Below are positions 8,640 through 16,906 of a stretch of 51,887 nt of DNA, one piece after another; position 1 is the stretch's first letter, and every line of letters starts with the position of its first letter. Origin of the DNA: CBFGWV01 sp965652545 (lineage in GTDB: Bacteria; Pseudomonadota; Gammaproteobacteria; Competibacterales; Competibacteraceae); assembly GCA_965652545.1 (NCBI GenBank), contig CBFGWV010000009.1:1-51887 (forward strand). The letters run 5' to 3'. The notes beneath the pieces are model-generated. The model was not told where the DNA came from. It worked only from the letters and a program-made list of their open reading frames with translations, and searched no databases. The translations under genes were made by a program, and so were the position numbers.

Positions 8640-10348
8640 ATGCGCAAGTCGCTGCTTCAGGTGCGCCCCCGGCGCTGGATGAACTGCTGGTCGCCCGCGG
8701 CAAACTCTCTGAGGGCGACCGCCAGCGTGTGTTGCGGGTGCTTGAAGGCAGCGACGATACGCTGGTCGAAACCATGCTCAAGCTCGGGCTTGTGGCGGAA
8801 CGGGATCTCGCCGACGCCCTGGCCGAGGCCTATGCACTGCCGCTGGTGGACGCCAAGGGTTACCCCGACCTGCCGGTGCTGGAAGAGGGCATCGTCGCGC
8901 CCCGTTTCCTCAAGGCCAAGCGCCTGCTGCCGCTGGATATGGACGATGAGCGTGTCATCGTGGCCATGGCCGACCCCAGCGACCGTTACGCCCGCGAGGC
9001 ACTGGGTCTGAAACTCGGGCGCAAGGTCGAGGCGCGCATCGGCCTACCGGCGGAGATCGACGCGGCGTTTGAGCGTCTCTATGGCGGCGGGCGTTCGGCC
9101 ATGGGCCGTATCGTCGAGTCCATCGGCCTGGAGGATGCGCTCAACCCCGACGATATCGAGCACCTCAAGGACATGGCCAGCGAGGCGCCGGTCATTCGCC
9201 TGGTCAACCTCATGCTCACCCGCGCCGTGGACGCCAGGGCCTCGGATATTCATATCGAACCGTTCGAGTCCCGGCTCAAGGTGCGTTACCGCATCGATGG
9301 CGTAATGAGCGAAATCGAATCGCCACCGTCCAAGCTCTCGGCGGCGGTGATCTCCCGCGTCAAGATCATGGCCAAGCTCAACATCGCCGAGCGTCGCCTG
9401 CCCCAGGACGGGCGTATCCAATTGCGCGTCCAGGGGCGGGAGATCGACTTGCGTGTCTCGACAGTGCCCACCATGCATGGCGAGAGCGTGGTCATGCGTA
9501 TCCTGGACAAGACCAGCGTGGTGCTGGACTTCGAGCGCCTCGGGTTCTCGCCCGGTGTGCTGGCACGGTTTCTGGAAGTGCTCGATCTGCCGCACGGCAT
9601 CATCCTGGTCACCGGCCCCACCGGTAGCGGCAAGTCCACCACGTTGTATACCGCGCTCACCCGCATCAACACACCCGAGCGCAAGATCCTCACCGTCGAG
9701 GACCCGGTCGAGTACCAACTCGAAGGCGTCAACCAAATTCAGGTCAAGCCGCAGATCGACCTGACCTTCGCCAATGCCTTGCGCGCCATTGTCCGCCAGG
9801 ACCCTGACGTCATCATGATCGGTGAGATGCGCGACCTGGAAACCGCCGGAATCGCCGTGCAGTCGGCTCTGACCGGTCACCTGGTGCTGTCCACCCTGCA
9901 CACCAACGATGCCGCCGGCGCGGTCACCCGGTTGCTGGACATGGGCGTGGACGACTACCTGCTCACCTCCACGATCAACGGGGTGTTGGGCCAGCGCCTG
10001 GTGCGCATGCTGTGTCCGCACTGCAAGCGCTCGGAACCCGCGCTGCCGGAGGTGGTGGAGCACTACGGGTTGGACCGGTATACGGATCAGCGACCGGTCA
10101 TGCTCTGTCAGCCAGTCGGTTGCGACAATTGCAAAGGCTCGGGTTACCGGGGGCGGGCGGCGATCCTGGAGTTCCTGGTCATGACCGATACCATCCGCCG
10201 CATGGTGCTCAAACGTGCCGATGCCGGTGAGATTCAGCGTCAGGCCGAGCTCGAGGGTATGGCCACCATGTACCACGATGGTCTGGCCAAGGTCGCCGCG
10301 GGCGTGACCACCATCGAAGAAGTGCTTCGCGTAACCCAGGAGGGCTAA
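8636..10348 (+). CDS. gspE: Type II secretion ATPase GspE
   Basis: Cytosolic ATPase that powers pseudopilus assembly on the inner-membrane platform. 570 residues from ATG 8636, which overlaps the rfbD stop as ATGA; an earlier in-frame codon at 8606 would lie inside rfbD and is less likely. N-terminal GspE/PilB domains occupy about 1-150. Motifs: GPTGSGKSTTLYTAL (Walker A), TVEDPVEYQLEGVNQIQV (Asp box), RQDPDVIMIGEMRD (Walker B), STLHTNDA (His box). Two CxxC pairs, CPHC near residue 460 and CDNC near 500, form the zinc-binding insert typical of GspE and PilB. The next ten genes are the rest of the system. Confidence 0.97.
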   Translation: MNAQVAASGAPPALDELLVARGKLSEGDRQRVLRVLEGSDDTLVETMLKLGLVAERDLADALAEAYALPLVDAKGYPDLPVLEEGIVAPRFLKAKRLLPLDMDDERVIVAMADPSDRYAREALGLKLGRKVEARIGLPAEIDAAFERLYGGGRSAMGRIVESIGLEDALNPDDIEHLKDMASEAPVIRLVNLMLTRAVDARASDIHIEPFESRLKVRYRIDGVMSEIESPPSKLSAAVISRVKIMAKLNIAERRLPQDGRIQLRVQGREIDLRVSTVPTMHGESVVMRILDKTSVVLDFERLGFSPGVLARFLEVLDLPHGIILVTGPTGSGKSTTLYTALTRINTPERKILTVEDPVEYQLEGVNQIQVKPQIDLTFANALRAIVRQDPDVIMIGEMRDLETAGIAVQSALTGHLVLSTLHTNDAAGAVTRLLDMGVDDYLLTSTINGVLGQRLVRMLCPHCKRSEPALPEVVEHYGLDRYTDQRPVMLCQPVGCDNCKGSGYRGRAAILEFLVMTDTIRRMVLKRADAGEIQRQAELEGMATMYHDGLAKVAAGVTTIEEVLRVTQEG

Positions 10349-10353
10349 GGTCC

Positions 10354-11580
10354 GTGCCAATGTTCCGCTACCAGGCCATTGACGCGTCCGGCGAAGTCCA
10401 GCACGGCGAAATGGCCGCCGCCGACCAGTCCATTGTCATCGCCCGTCTGCGCGATCAGGGCTTGATGCCCATGCTTGCCGAAGAATCCGTGCCCGGACGC
10501 CTGGACGCTGGCAGCATCGCCGCCTGGTGGCGTCTGGGTCGTCAGCGGCTGCCGGCCAAGACGGTGACCGTGCTGACCCAGCAACTGGCCAGTCTGCTGC
10601 AAGCGGGGTTGCCGCTGGACCGCGCCCTGACCATTCTCATCCAGGTGGCCGAGGACCAGCGCGCCGCCAGCCTCCTGACTCGGGTACAGGAGAGCGTACG
10701 CGGCGGCGGTACGTTGGCCGATGCGCTGGAAGCCCAGCACGGCGCCTTCTCGCGCTTATACATCAACATGGTTCGTGCCGGTGAACTGGGCGGGTCGCTG
10801 GACATCGTGCTGGAGCGTCTGGGCGAGTTCCTGGAGCGCAGCCAGGCGCTGCGCAGCACGGTGACCTCCGCGCTGATCTACCCCATGGTGCTGCTCTCGG
10901 TTGCCATCGTCTCCGTTTTGGTCCTCCTGACTTGGGTGGTACCCCAGTTCGAGCAATTGTTCGCCGATGCCGGCGAGGCCTTGCCCATGGCCACCCGCAT
11001 CGTCATCGCCTCGGGCGAGGCTCTGCGTGGTTACTGGTGGGCCATCATCGGCGTGGTTTTCCTGGCGGTGGTCGCTTTCCAGCGTATGCTGGCCAACCCC
11101 GAGAGCCGCTACCGGTGGGATCGCTTCATCCTGAAACTGCCGTTGGTCGGCGATCTCGTGGCCAAGGTTGAGATGGCGCGCTTCTCACGCACCCTGGGGA
11201 CGCTGCTTGGCAATGGCGTGGCCATGCTGCAAGCCTTGGCCATCACCAAGGAAACCCTGAGTAATCATTTCATGGCCGAGGCCATCGGTGGCCTGGCGGA
11301 GAACCTCAAGGCCGGCCAGGGCGTGGCCGACCCTTTGATGTCTACCGGTGTCTTTCCGCCCATGGCGGTGCACATGATCCGCGTGGGGGAGGAGACCGGG
11401 CAATTGGAGCCCATGCTGACCAAGGTGGCGAACACCTACGACGAAGAGGTCAAATCGACCGTGCAGCGCATGCTGTCGCTGCTGGAGCCGGCGCTCATCC
11501 TCACCCTGGGCGTGGTGATCGCGGGCATCATCATGTCGATTCTGGTCGCCATCATGGGTTTGAACACGCTGGCGCTATAA
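10354..11580 (+). CDS. gspF: Type II secretion platform protein GspF
   Basis: Polytopic inner-membrane platform protein that contacts GspE and GspL. 408 residues with the two repeated cytosolic helical domains of the family (VLTQQLASLLQAGLPLDRAL near 70; FSRTLGTLLGNGVAMLQAL near 275). Membrane helices are seen near 170-195, 222-245 and 375-400. The GTG at 10354 is six bases before ATG 10360; both give nearly the same protein and either may be used. It lies 5 bases after gspE. An 81-base gap follows, the longest gap inside the gsp run. Confidence 0.96.
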   Translation: MPMFRYQAIDASGEVQHGEMAAADQSIVIARLRDQGLMPMLAEESVPGRLDAGSIAAWWRLGRQRLPAKTVTVLTQQLASLLQAGLPLDRALTILIQVAEDQRAASLLTRVQESVRGGGTLADALEAQHGAFSRLYINMVRAGELGGSLDIVLERLGEFLERSQALRSTVTSALIYPMVLLSVAIVSVLVLLTWVVPQFEQLFADAGEALPMATRIVIASGEALRGYWWAIIGVVFLAVVAFQRMLANPESRYRWDRFILKLPLVGDLVAKVEMARFSRTLGTLLGNGVAMLQALAITKETLSNHFMAEAIGGLAENLKAGQGVADPLMSTGVFPPMAVHMIRVGEETGQLEPMLTKVANTYDEEVKSTVQRMLSLLEPALILTLGVVIAGIIMSILVAIMGLNTLAL

Positions 11581-11582
11581 CA

Positions 11583-11604
11583 GTGAAACCTTGTCGGATT
11601 TCAC
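11583..11604 (+). repeat. Hairpin between gspF and gspG
   Basis: GTGAAACC (11583-11590) can pair with GG-A-TTTCAC (11596-11604), eight pairs with one bulged A around the loop TTGTC. No T-run follows. It stands before the major pseudopilin gene and could stabilise or mark a processed mRNA end; no function is shown by sequence alone. Confidence 0.4.
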
Positions 11605-11661
11605 GGTCAAACGCATCCGCACGAACGTCACGATACTGATTGAACTTGTTTGGAGACATCC

Positions 11662-12099
11662 ATGAAGGTCTTAACCAGGCGGCACAAGAACGTCGCTGGC
11701 TTCAGTTTGATTGAATTGCTGGTGGTGCTGGTGATTCTCGGCTTGCTGGCGGGCATCGTCGGCCCCGCAGTGTTGAACCAAGGCGATAAAGCGCGAACCG
11801 ATACTGCCCGCCAACAGATCGCCGGTTTCGGCGGTGCGTTGGATATCTACCGCCTGGACACCGGCCGTTACCCCACCACGCAGGAAGGCCTGCAGGCTCT
11901 GGTGCAGAAGCCCGGTTCGGCCAACCGCTGGAATGGGCCCTATATGAAAGACGGCAAGTTGCCGCAGGACCCGTGGGGGCATCCGTATCAATACCGTTCG
12001 CCGGGCGAAGGCGGCCGCCCTTATGACTTGTTCAGCCTGGGCGCCGACAACTCCCCGGGCGGGGACGGTGTGAATCAGGACGTGAAGAGCTGGGAGTGA
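11662..12099 (+). CDS. gspG: Major pseudopilin GspG
   Basis: Main subunit of the periplasmic pseudopilus. 145 residues from ATG 11662, chosen over an in-frame TTG 12 bases earlier because GGAG lies 7 bases before it. The prepilin peptidase site is G/FSLIELLVVLVILGLL with Glu at +5. The C-terminal half has YRLDTGRYPTTQEGLQALV and the calcium-site segment SLGADNSPGGDG, both characteristic of GspG. The gap and hairpin before this gene may allow separate expression. Confidence 0.97.
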   Translation: MKVLTRRHKNVAGFSLIELLVVLVILGLLAGIVGPAVLNQGDKARTDTARQQIAGFGGALDIYRLDTGRYPTTQEGLQALVQKPGSANRWNGPYMKDGKLPQDPWGHPYQYRSPGEGGRPYDLFSLGADNSPGGDGVNQDVKSWE

Positions 12100-12125
12100 A
12101 CCGCGTCCGACTGTGAGCCGGCTCG

Positions 12126-12596
12126 ATGCCGCCGACCCGATCCACCCCGCCAGCCTCCATCCGCGGCTTCACGCTGATGGAGTTGCTGGTCGTGCTCATG
12201 ATCCTGGCGCTGATGACGTCGCTGGTCATACCTATGATCGGCGGTGGCGGCGGGGCCGAACTGCGCGCCAGCGCCCGTCAGGTGGCGACGGCGCTCAAGG
12301 CGACACGCGGACGGGCGGTCAACGGCCAGTCGGCGCAGGTGTTGATGTTCGATCTGCGGGCACGTACGGCCAAGGTGCCCGGTGAATCCAAACCCCTGCG
12401 CCTGCCCGAGGGCATGGCCCTGGAGATTGCCACGGCCCGTCAGGAGCAGTCCGGTGAGCAACAGGTTGGTGTACGCTTCTTTCCCGACGGCGGTTCGACC
12501 GGGGGGACGGTGACGCTGCGCAACAACGCCGGCAGTCTGGCCATCACGGTCGACTGGTTGACCGGCCAGGTACGCATCCGCGAGCCGCGCGCATGA
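12126..12596 (+). CDS. gspH: Minor pseudopilin GspH
   Basis: 156-residue type IV pilin-like protein with the cleavage site RG/FTLMELLVVLMILALM and Glu at +5, then a beta-rich C-terminal part. It is placed 26 bases after gspG and overlaps gspI by four bases. Position and size, not strong sequence conservation, decide between GspH and other minor pseudopilins. Expected to sit in the pseudopilus body near the tip. Confidence 0.92.
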   Translation: MPPTRSTPPASIRGFTLMELLVVLMILALMTSLVIPMIGGGGGAELRASARQVATALKATRGRAVNGQSAQVLMFDLRARTAKVPGESKPLRLPEGMALEIATARQEQSGEQQVGVRFFPDGGSTGGTVTLRNNAGSLAITVDWLTGQVRIREPRA

Positions 12597-12988
12597 GAAC
12601 GTGCGAGCGGGGGTTCACGTTGCTGGAGGTGCTGATCGGCTTCGTCATCCTCAGTGTGTCGCTGGGCGCGATTCTCTCAGTGTTCTCGTCGGGCTTTCAG
12701 ACCGTGACCTTGTCCGAACGGTACTCCCGCGCCGTGATGGCCGCCGAATCGCAGATGGCACGTTTCGGCCACGACTTGCCGCTGGAGCCCGGCACGCAGT
12801 CCGGCGATCTCGACGGCGGATACACCTGGCGGGCCAGCATCGAAGAGTACCGTGAAGCTGATTGGCCGCCGGCCGATAGCGATGCCTTGCTGGTGAGGAT
12901 CAATCTGATCGTGAGTTGGCCGTCGCAAGGCGGCAGCCGCGACGTCGCGCTGACCAGCCTGCGCCCCTTGCCGGAGCCTGAGCTGTGA
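12593..12988 (+). CDS. gspI: Minor pseudopilin GspI
   Basis: 131 residues with prepilin site RG/FTLLEVLIGFVILSVSLGAI. Length and the short alpha/beta C-terminal domain fit GspI, which joins GspJ and GspK in the tip complex. Start ATG 12593 overlaps the gspH stop (ATGA), and its own stop overlaps the gspJ start, so translation is probably coupled through this set. Confidence 0.93.
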   Translation: MRTCERGFTLLEVLIGFVILSVSLGAILSVFSSGFQTVTLSERYSRAVMAAESQMARFGHDLPLEPGTQSGDLDGGYTWRASIEEYREADWPPADSDALLVRINLIVSWPSQGGSRDVALTSLRPLPEPEL

Positions 12989-13578
12989 TGCGTCAACGCG
13001 GGCAGGGGGGCTTTACACTGGTCGAGGTACTGCTCGCGCTCACCTTGATGAGCCTGCTCCTGGGTGTGCTCTATGGCGGTTTGCAGGTCGTCACCCTGGG
13101 CTGGGACCGCGCCGAGACGCGCACCGAGGCGGCCCAGGCGCAGCGTCAGGTGCTGGAGTTCCTGCGCCGTGGCCTGCGTCAGGGTGCGCGCGTGTACGAG
13201 CGCAACACCCGTAACAATACCGCCCGGATCGGTTTCAACGGCGACTCGCGCAGCCTGCATTGGGTTACGCCCATGATGCCGTACATCAGCGCCGGCGGTC
13301 TGAGTTCGGTGGATCTGGCGCGCAACGACGATGGCCAGTTGACCTGGAGCTGGAGTCCCTTCCGACCCGACGGCAATGGGCCGGAGCCGCGCACCCGCGC
13401 CTTGCTCGATGCCGTGGACGAGATGGCCATCGACTATTTCGGCGCCTTGCCGGGCGAAGAGGACCCGACATGGCGCGATCAGTGGGACGACCCCCAGACG
13501 TGGCCGTTGTTGGTGCGCATCCGACTGACCGTCGGCGGCGAGGCGCTGCCTGCGTTGATTGCACCGGTGGCCGGATGA
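12985..13578 (+). CDS. gspJ: Minor pseudopilin GspJ
   Basis: 197 residues with cleavage site GG/FTLVEVLLALTLMSLLLG. The size and order (I-J-K) fit GspJ of the tip complex. GTG 12985 overlaps the gspI stop; ATG 12988 is an immediate alternative. The stop overlaps the gspK start. Confidence 0.93.
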   Translation: MMRQRGQGGFTLVEVLLALTLMSLLLGVLYGGLQVVTLGWDRAETRTEAAQAQRQVLEFLRRGLRQGARVYERNTRNNTARIGFNGDSRSLHWVTPMMPYISAGGLSSVDLARNDDGQLTWSWSPFRPDGNGPEPRTRALLDAVDEMAIDYFGALPGEEDPTWRDQWDDPQTWPLLVRIRLTVGGEALPALIAPVAG

Positions 13579-14492
13579 TGAGGCCAGACACCATCAGCAT
13601 GCGCCGCGGGTACGCCTGCGCCGAGCGCGGTGTCGTGCTGATCATCGTTTTATGGCTGGTCGCGTTGATGGCGCTCGCCGCAGCGGCGTTCAGCTATTCC
13701 AGCCGCACCGAAACCCGTTTGCTGGCCGGTAGCGTGGAGCGCGCCAGTGCACGGGCGTTGGCGGAGGCCGGCATTTATTACGCGGTGTCGAGGGTGATGG
13801 TGCCGGTGCCCGACGGTGCGCAGATTCCCATCGACGGTGGCCAGCGGACCTGGCGTTTCGGCAATGGCAAAGTGGTATTTTCGGTCCAGGATGCCAGTGG
13901 TCGCGTGGATCTCAATCGGGGTGATCGGGAGGCGCTTTTGCAGCTGCTGCGCAGCACGGGTATGGATGACACGCAGGCCCAGACGCTGGTGGATGCCATT
14001 GAGGACTATCGCGACGAGGACGACCTGCCCCGCGTCAATGGTGCGGAGATCGGCGCCTACCGCGCCGCCGGCCTCGACTACGGGCCCAAGAATGCCGCCT
14101 TTTCGACGGTGGATGAGCTGCAGCAGGTGCTGGGTGTGAGTGATGCGCTCTATGGTCAGTTGGCATCGCACCTGACCACAGTGTCCGGCACCAATATGGT
14201 CAATGGCGAGGCCGCCAGCGCCGATCTGCTGCGGCGGCTGATGCCGGAGGTGCCGCCGGAGGCGATCGACGAGTATGTCGCGGCGCGACGGCTTGCCGCG
14301 GAGAACGGTCAGCCTGCGCCGCCGTTTCCCTTTCAAAGCCCGTATTTGTCGCAGCGAAAAGGGCTGGTTTACCATGTCGCCGCCGAAGCCACATTGGATG
14401 GCGGGGCTGTTGCATACATCGAGGCCGATATTCTCGCCGGGGGGCGCATTGGCAGCCTTCAGATGTTGAATTGGCGAGAGGGACGACTGTGA
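13575..14492 (+). CDS. gspK: Atypical pseudopilin GspK
   Basis: Tip protein of the pseudopilus, larger than the others. 305 residues from ATG 13575, which overlaps the gspJ stop; the open frame runs further upstream inside gspJ but that part is not conserved-looking. The signal reads ERG/VVLIIVLWLVALMALAAAAF, and as usual for GspK there is no Glu at +5. The segment SGRVDLNRGDREALLQLL and a following helix-hairpin-like DLPRVNGAEIGAYRAAG are typical of the GspK SAM-like domain. Confidence 0.94.
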   Translation: MMRPDTISMRRGYACAERGVVLIIVLWLVALMALAAAAFSYSSRTETRLLAGSVERASARALAEAGIYYAVSRVMVPVPDGAQIPIDGGQRTWRFGNGKVVFSVQDASGRVDLNRGDREALLQLLRSTGMDDTQAQTLVDAIEDYRDEDDLPRVNGAEIGAYRAAGLDYGPKNAAFSTVDELQQVLGVSDALYGQLASHLTTVSGTNMVNGEAASADLLRRLMPEVPPEAIDEYVAARRLAAENGQPAPPFPFQSPYLSQRKGLVYHVAAEATLDGGAVAYIEADILAGGRIGSLQMLNWREGRL

Positions 14493-14557
14493 ACACGGTA
14501 TCGCTCATTATCGGCCCATCGGAACACGCGCTGCGCTTACACGGCATTTCGGATTGA
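14489..14557 (+). CDS. Possible 22-codon leader ORF between gspK and gspL
   Basis: GTG 14489 overlaps the gspK stop and opens a 22-codon frame (begins MNTVSLIIGPSEHALRLHG) that ends at TGA 14555-14557. That stop overlaps the TTG proposed as gspL start. The tiny frame would carry ribosomes across the only gap between gspK and gspL. No homologue is recognised; it could equally be chance, or the remnant of a gspL N-terminus moved out of frame by an indel. Confidence 0.3.
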   Translation: MNTVSLIIGPSEHALRLHGISD

Positions 14558-15642
14558 ACGCGATTCGACACTCATCGACGATTGGCGGCCGATCGCTCGG
14601 CCTACCCCTTGGACAATTGTGGCGCTGGTGGCGTGACGGTCTTCTCGCCTGTCTGCCCGAGCGCTGGCGCCGGCAAGTGGCCAAGAAACCACCGGCCTTG
14701 GTGCTCGCGGCAGACGGCGATCACTGGTCCTTGAGCCAAGAGGGCCGGCGGGGGGCGCAGGTGCTCGCGCAGGCCGACGCCCTGGGCGGGATTCCCGAGG
14801 GGTTGCTGCGCAGCCGGGCGGGGCGGGCCAAGCGGCGCATACTGCGGCTGGCGGATGATCAGGTGCTCAGCGGGCGCTTGACCGTGCCCATGGCCGCCGA
14901 GGCCAACCTGCGTCAGGTCGTCGGCTTCGAGCTCGATCGGCTCACGCCATTTGCCGCCCCCGAGTTGCACTTCAACGTTCGCATCAGTGAGCGCCTGGCA
15001 GCCGACAAGCGGCTGGTCGTGCGCTTCATCGCGGTGCCCCGTGCCCGCCTGGACGCCTTGCTGGTCGACCTGCGTGCGCGGGGGTTTGCGCCCGATGCGG
15101 TGGATACGCAAGCCGATGCCGACCGTATAAATCTATTGCCCGCCCACGCGACGGCCCGTCGCGGCCTCTTCGGGCGACTCGTCAATGCCCTGGTCTGGCT
15201 GGTCATTCTCGGCCTGCTGGGTGCAGTGCTGATGCTCCCGCTGGTGCAATACCGCGAGCGGGTCATTGCCCGCATGCAGGAGGTGAACCGGCTCAAACCG
15301 GAAGCGGATGCCGTCTTCGTTCTGCGCGACCAAGTCGATCAGTTGGCCGACTCCAGCGGCTTTTTGCGACGTAAGCAGGCCGAGCATGTACCGCCGCTGG
15401 ACGTCATTCGTGAACTGACCGAGCGGATTCCCCAGGACACCTGGATCGAGGTGCTGGATCTACGCTCCGGAACCGCCCACCTGCGCGGTTTCTCACCCGA
15501 GGCCGCCTCGTTGATTCCACTGCTCGAAGCCTCGCCGTTGTTGCGGGACGTCCAGTTTCAGTCACCAGTGCTCGCCGAGCCCACCACCGGGATGGAGCGT
15601 TTTTACATTGTGGCCAAGGCCGATGGCGAGGTGAGCCCGTGA
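14554..15642 (+). CDS. gspL: Type II secretion protein GspL (PilM/PilN-type)
   Basis: Inner-membrane protein linking GspE to GspM. 362 residues. The N-terminal cytosolic part (to about 200) contains VVGFELDRLTPFAAPELHFNV, a shortened actin/PilM-like domain; a membrane helix lies near 212-230; the C-terminal part (EVNRLKPEADAVF, VPPLDVIRELTERIPQDTW) resembles the PilN fimbrial-assembly domain. Start is uncertain: no ATG precedes the conserved region, and TTG 14554 is the best visible codon. Its stop overlaps gspM. Confidence 0.88.
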   Translation: MNAIRHSSTIGGRSLGLPLGQLWRWWRDGLLACLPERWRRQVAKKPPALVLAADGDHWSLSQEGRRGAQVLAQADALGGIPEGLLRSRAGRAKRRILRLADDQVLSGRLTVPMAAEANLRQVVGFELDRLTPFAAPELHFNVRISERLAADKRLVVRFIAVPRARLDALLVDLRARGFAPDAVDTQADADRINLLPAHATARRGLFGRLVNALVWLVILGLLGAVLMLPLVQYRERVIARMQEVNRLKPEADAVFVLRDQVDQLADSSGFLRRKQAEHVPPLDVIRELTERIPQDTWIEVLDLRSGTAHLRGFSPEAASLIPLLEASPLLRDVQFQSPVLAEPTTGMERFYIVAKADGEVSP

Positions 15643-16256
15643 CGGACGACGGTCTCGACGCGATCCCCCCGCGCCAGCGCATGCTGGCGTTGCTGCTCAC
15701 GCTGGCGCTGATCGGCAGTGTCGTCATATTGGCGCATCGCGCCTGGACCGATAAGTACCGGTTCTACGCCGATACCTACGATTCCCTGACCATGGAGCGT
15801 ACCCGCTACAGCGACCTAGTCGGCATGCGCGAGGTTCTGGAGTCCCGCCTGGCCACGTTGCAGCAAGGCAACGCCAACGAGGGCCTGCTCATGGCCGCCC
15901 AGTCAGCCAATTTGGCCGCCACGACCTTGCAGCAGCGCATTCGCACGGTGGTCGAAGAGCACGGGGGCACATTGATCAGTACCCAGGTGCTACCGGCCGG
16001 CAACGACGACGGCTTCGTGCGCGTAACCGTGCAGGCGCAGGTGCGTATCGGCCCGGATACCCTGCGGCAGATGCTCTATGCCGTGGCACGCAACCGCCCT
16101 CTGCTGTTCCTGGACAACTTGCGTGTCGAGAGCCGTTTGAGCGCGCCGCGTCGCACTCAGGACGGGCGCCCTGGAGCCCCCGAGGTGTCCGATCTCATTA
16201 CGCAGTTCGAGATCACCGGCTATCTCAAGCCCGGCAGCGGCGAGGGTGGCGCATGA
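15639..16256 (+). CDS. gspM: Type II secretion protein GspM
   Basis: 205 residues with one N-terminal membrane helix (about 14-32) and a periplasmic alpha/beta domain (TTLQQRIRTVVEEHGG, TVQAQVRIGPDTLRQMLYAV) of the ferredoxin-like type seen in GspM and PilO. GTG 15639 overlaps the gspL stop; the stop overlaps gspN. GspM pairs with GspL in the inner-membrane platform. Sequence conservation is low in this family, so the call rests on topology and position. Confidence 0.88.
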   Translation: MTDDGLDAIPPRQRMLALLLTLALIGSVVILAHRAWTDKYRFYADTYDSLTMERTRYSDLVGMREVLESRLATLQQGNANEGLLMAAQSANLAATTLQQRIRTVVEEHGGTLISTQVLPAGNDDGFVRVTVQAQVRIGPDTLRQMLYAVARNRPLLFLDNLRVESRLSAPRRTQDGRPGAPEVSDLITQFEITGYLKPGSGEGGA

Positions 16257-16906
16257 GCTTGGCCCGACTGATCATTGTCGCCGTGCTCGCCGGCGGGGTC
16301 GCCTATCTCTGGAAACACCCGCCCGTGGGCTCAACGCCGGATATCGTCGGTGCGGTCGAGCGTGTTCCTGGTGACGACGTCGATGGTGTCGCGAGCGTCG
16401 CCCCCGGCGAGATGAGGCCGCTGGACTACTACGCCGTGATCACCGAGAAGACGCTGTTCTACCCCGACCGTCGCCCGCCTGCCGCCCCGGTCAAACAGGC
16501 ACCCAAGGCGGAGGCCGAGCCGGAATACGTACTGCGTGGCGTGCTGATGGTGCCCGGTGGTGCGATGGCGTTGATCGGCCGGGAAGACGGTGAGCCGCCG
16601 GCCCGCGTGCGTGTGGGCGATACGCTCGGCGCCTGGACGGTAGCCGCCATCGACCCCCTGAACGTCACGCTGAACAAATCCGGAGGCGAGGCACTGCAAC
16701 TGCCGCTCAAACGCAATGTCGGACCGCCACCGGAGAACCCACGGGCTCCCGTCGCTGGCTCCGAGGCGTCGGCGTTGCAGCCTGGCCCGCTCCCGACCGC
16801 AGATTCCAATCCGGACGCACCGCCGCCCGAGCCCGAGGCGCAGAACGCCAACGGCCAGCAGCCGGCAGATGCAACGAACAAAACACAGGATGAGGCGAAT
16901 CAATGA
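16253..16906 (+). CDS. gspN: GspC-like type II secretion protein (XpsN type)
   Basis: 217 residues: a membrane helix at about 3-20, then YYAVITEKTLFYPDRRPP and EYVLRGVLMVPGGAMALIGRE, the pattern of the GspC homology region that contacts the secretin, then a Pro/Ala-rich tail (from about 160) with no PDZ domain. In Xanthomonas the gene in this place is xpsN, regarded as the functional counterpart of gspC. No other gspC gene is in the window. Start and stop overlap gspM and gspD. Expected role: bridge between the platform and GspD. Confidence 0.85.
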   Translation: MSLARLIIVAVLAGGVAYLWKHPPVGSTPDIVGAVERVPGDDVDGVASVAPGEMRPLDYYAVITEKTLFYPDRRPPAAPVKQAPKAEAEPEYVLRGVLMVPGGAMALIGREDGEPPARVRVGDTLGAWTVAAIDPLNVTLNKSGGEALQLPLKRNVGPPPENPRAPVAGSEASALQPGPLPTADSNPDAPPPEPEAQNANGQQPADATNKTQDEANQ

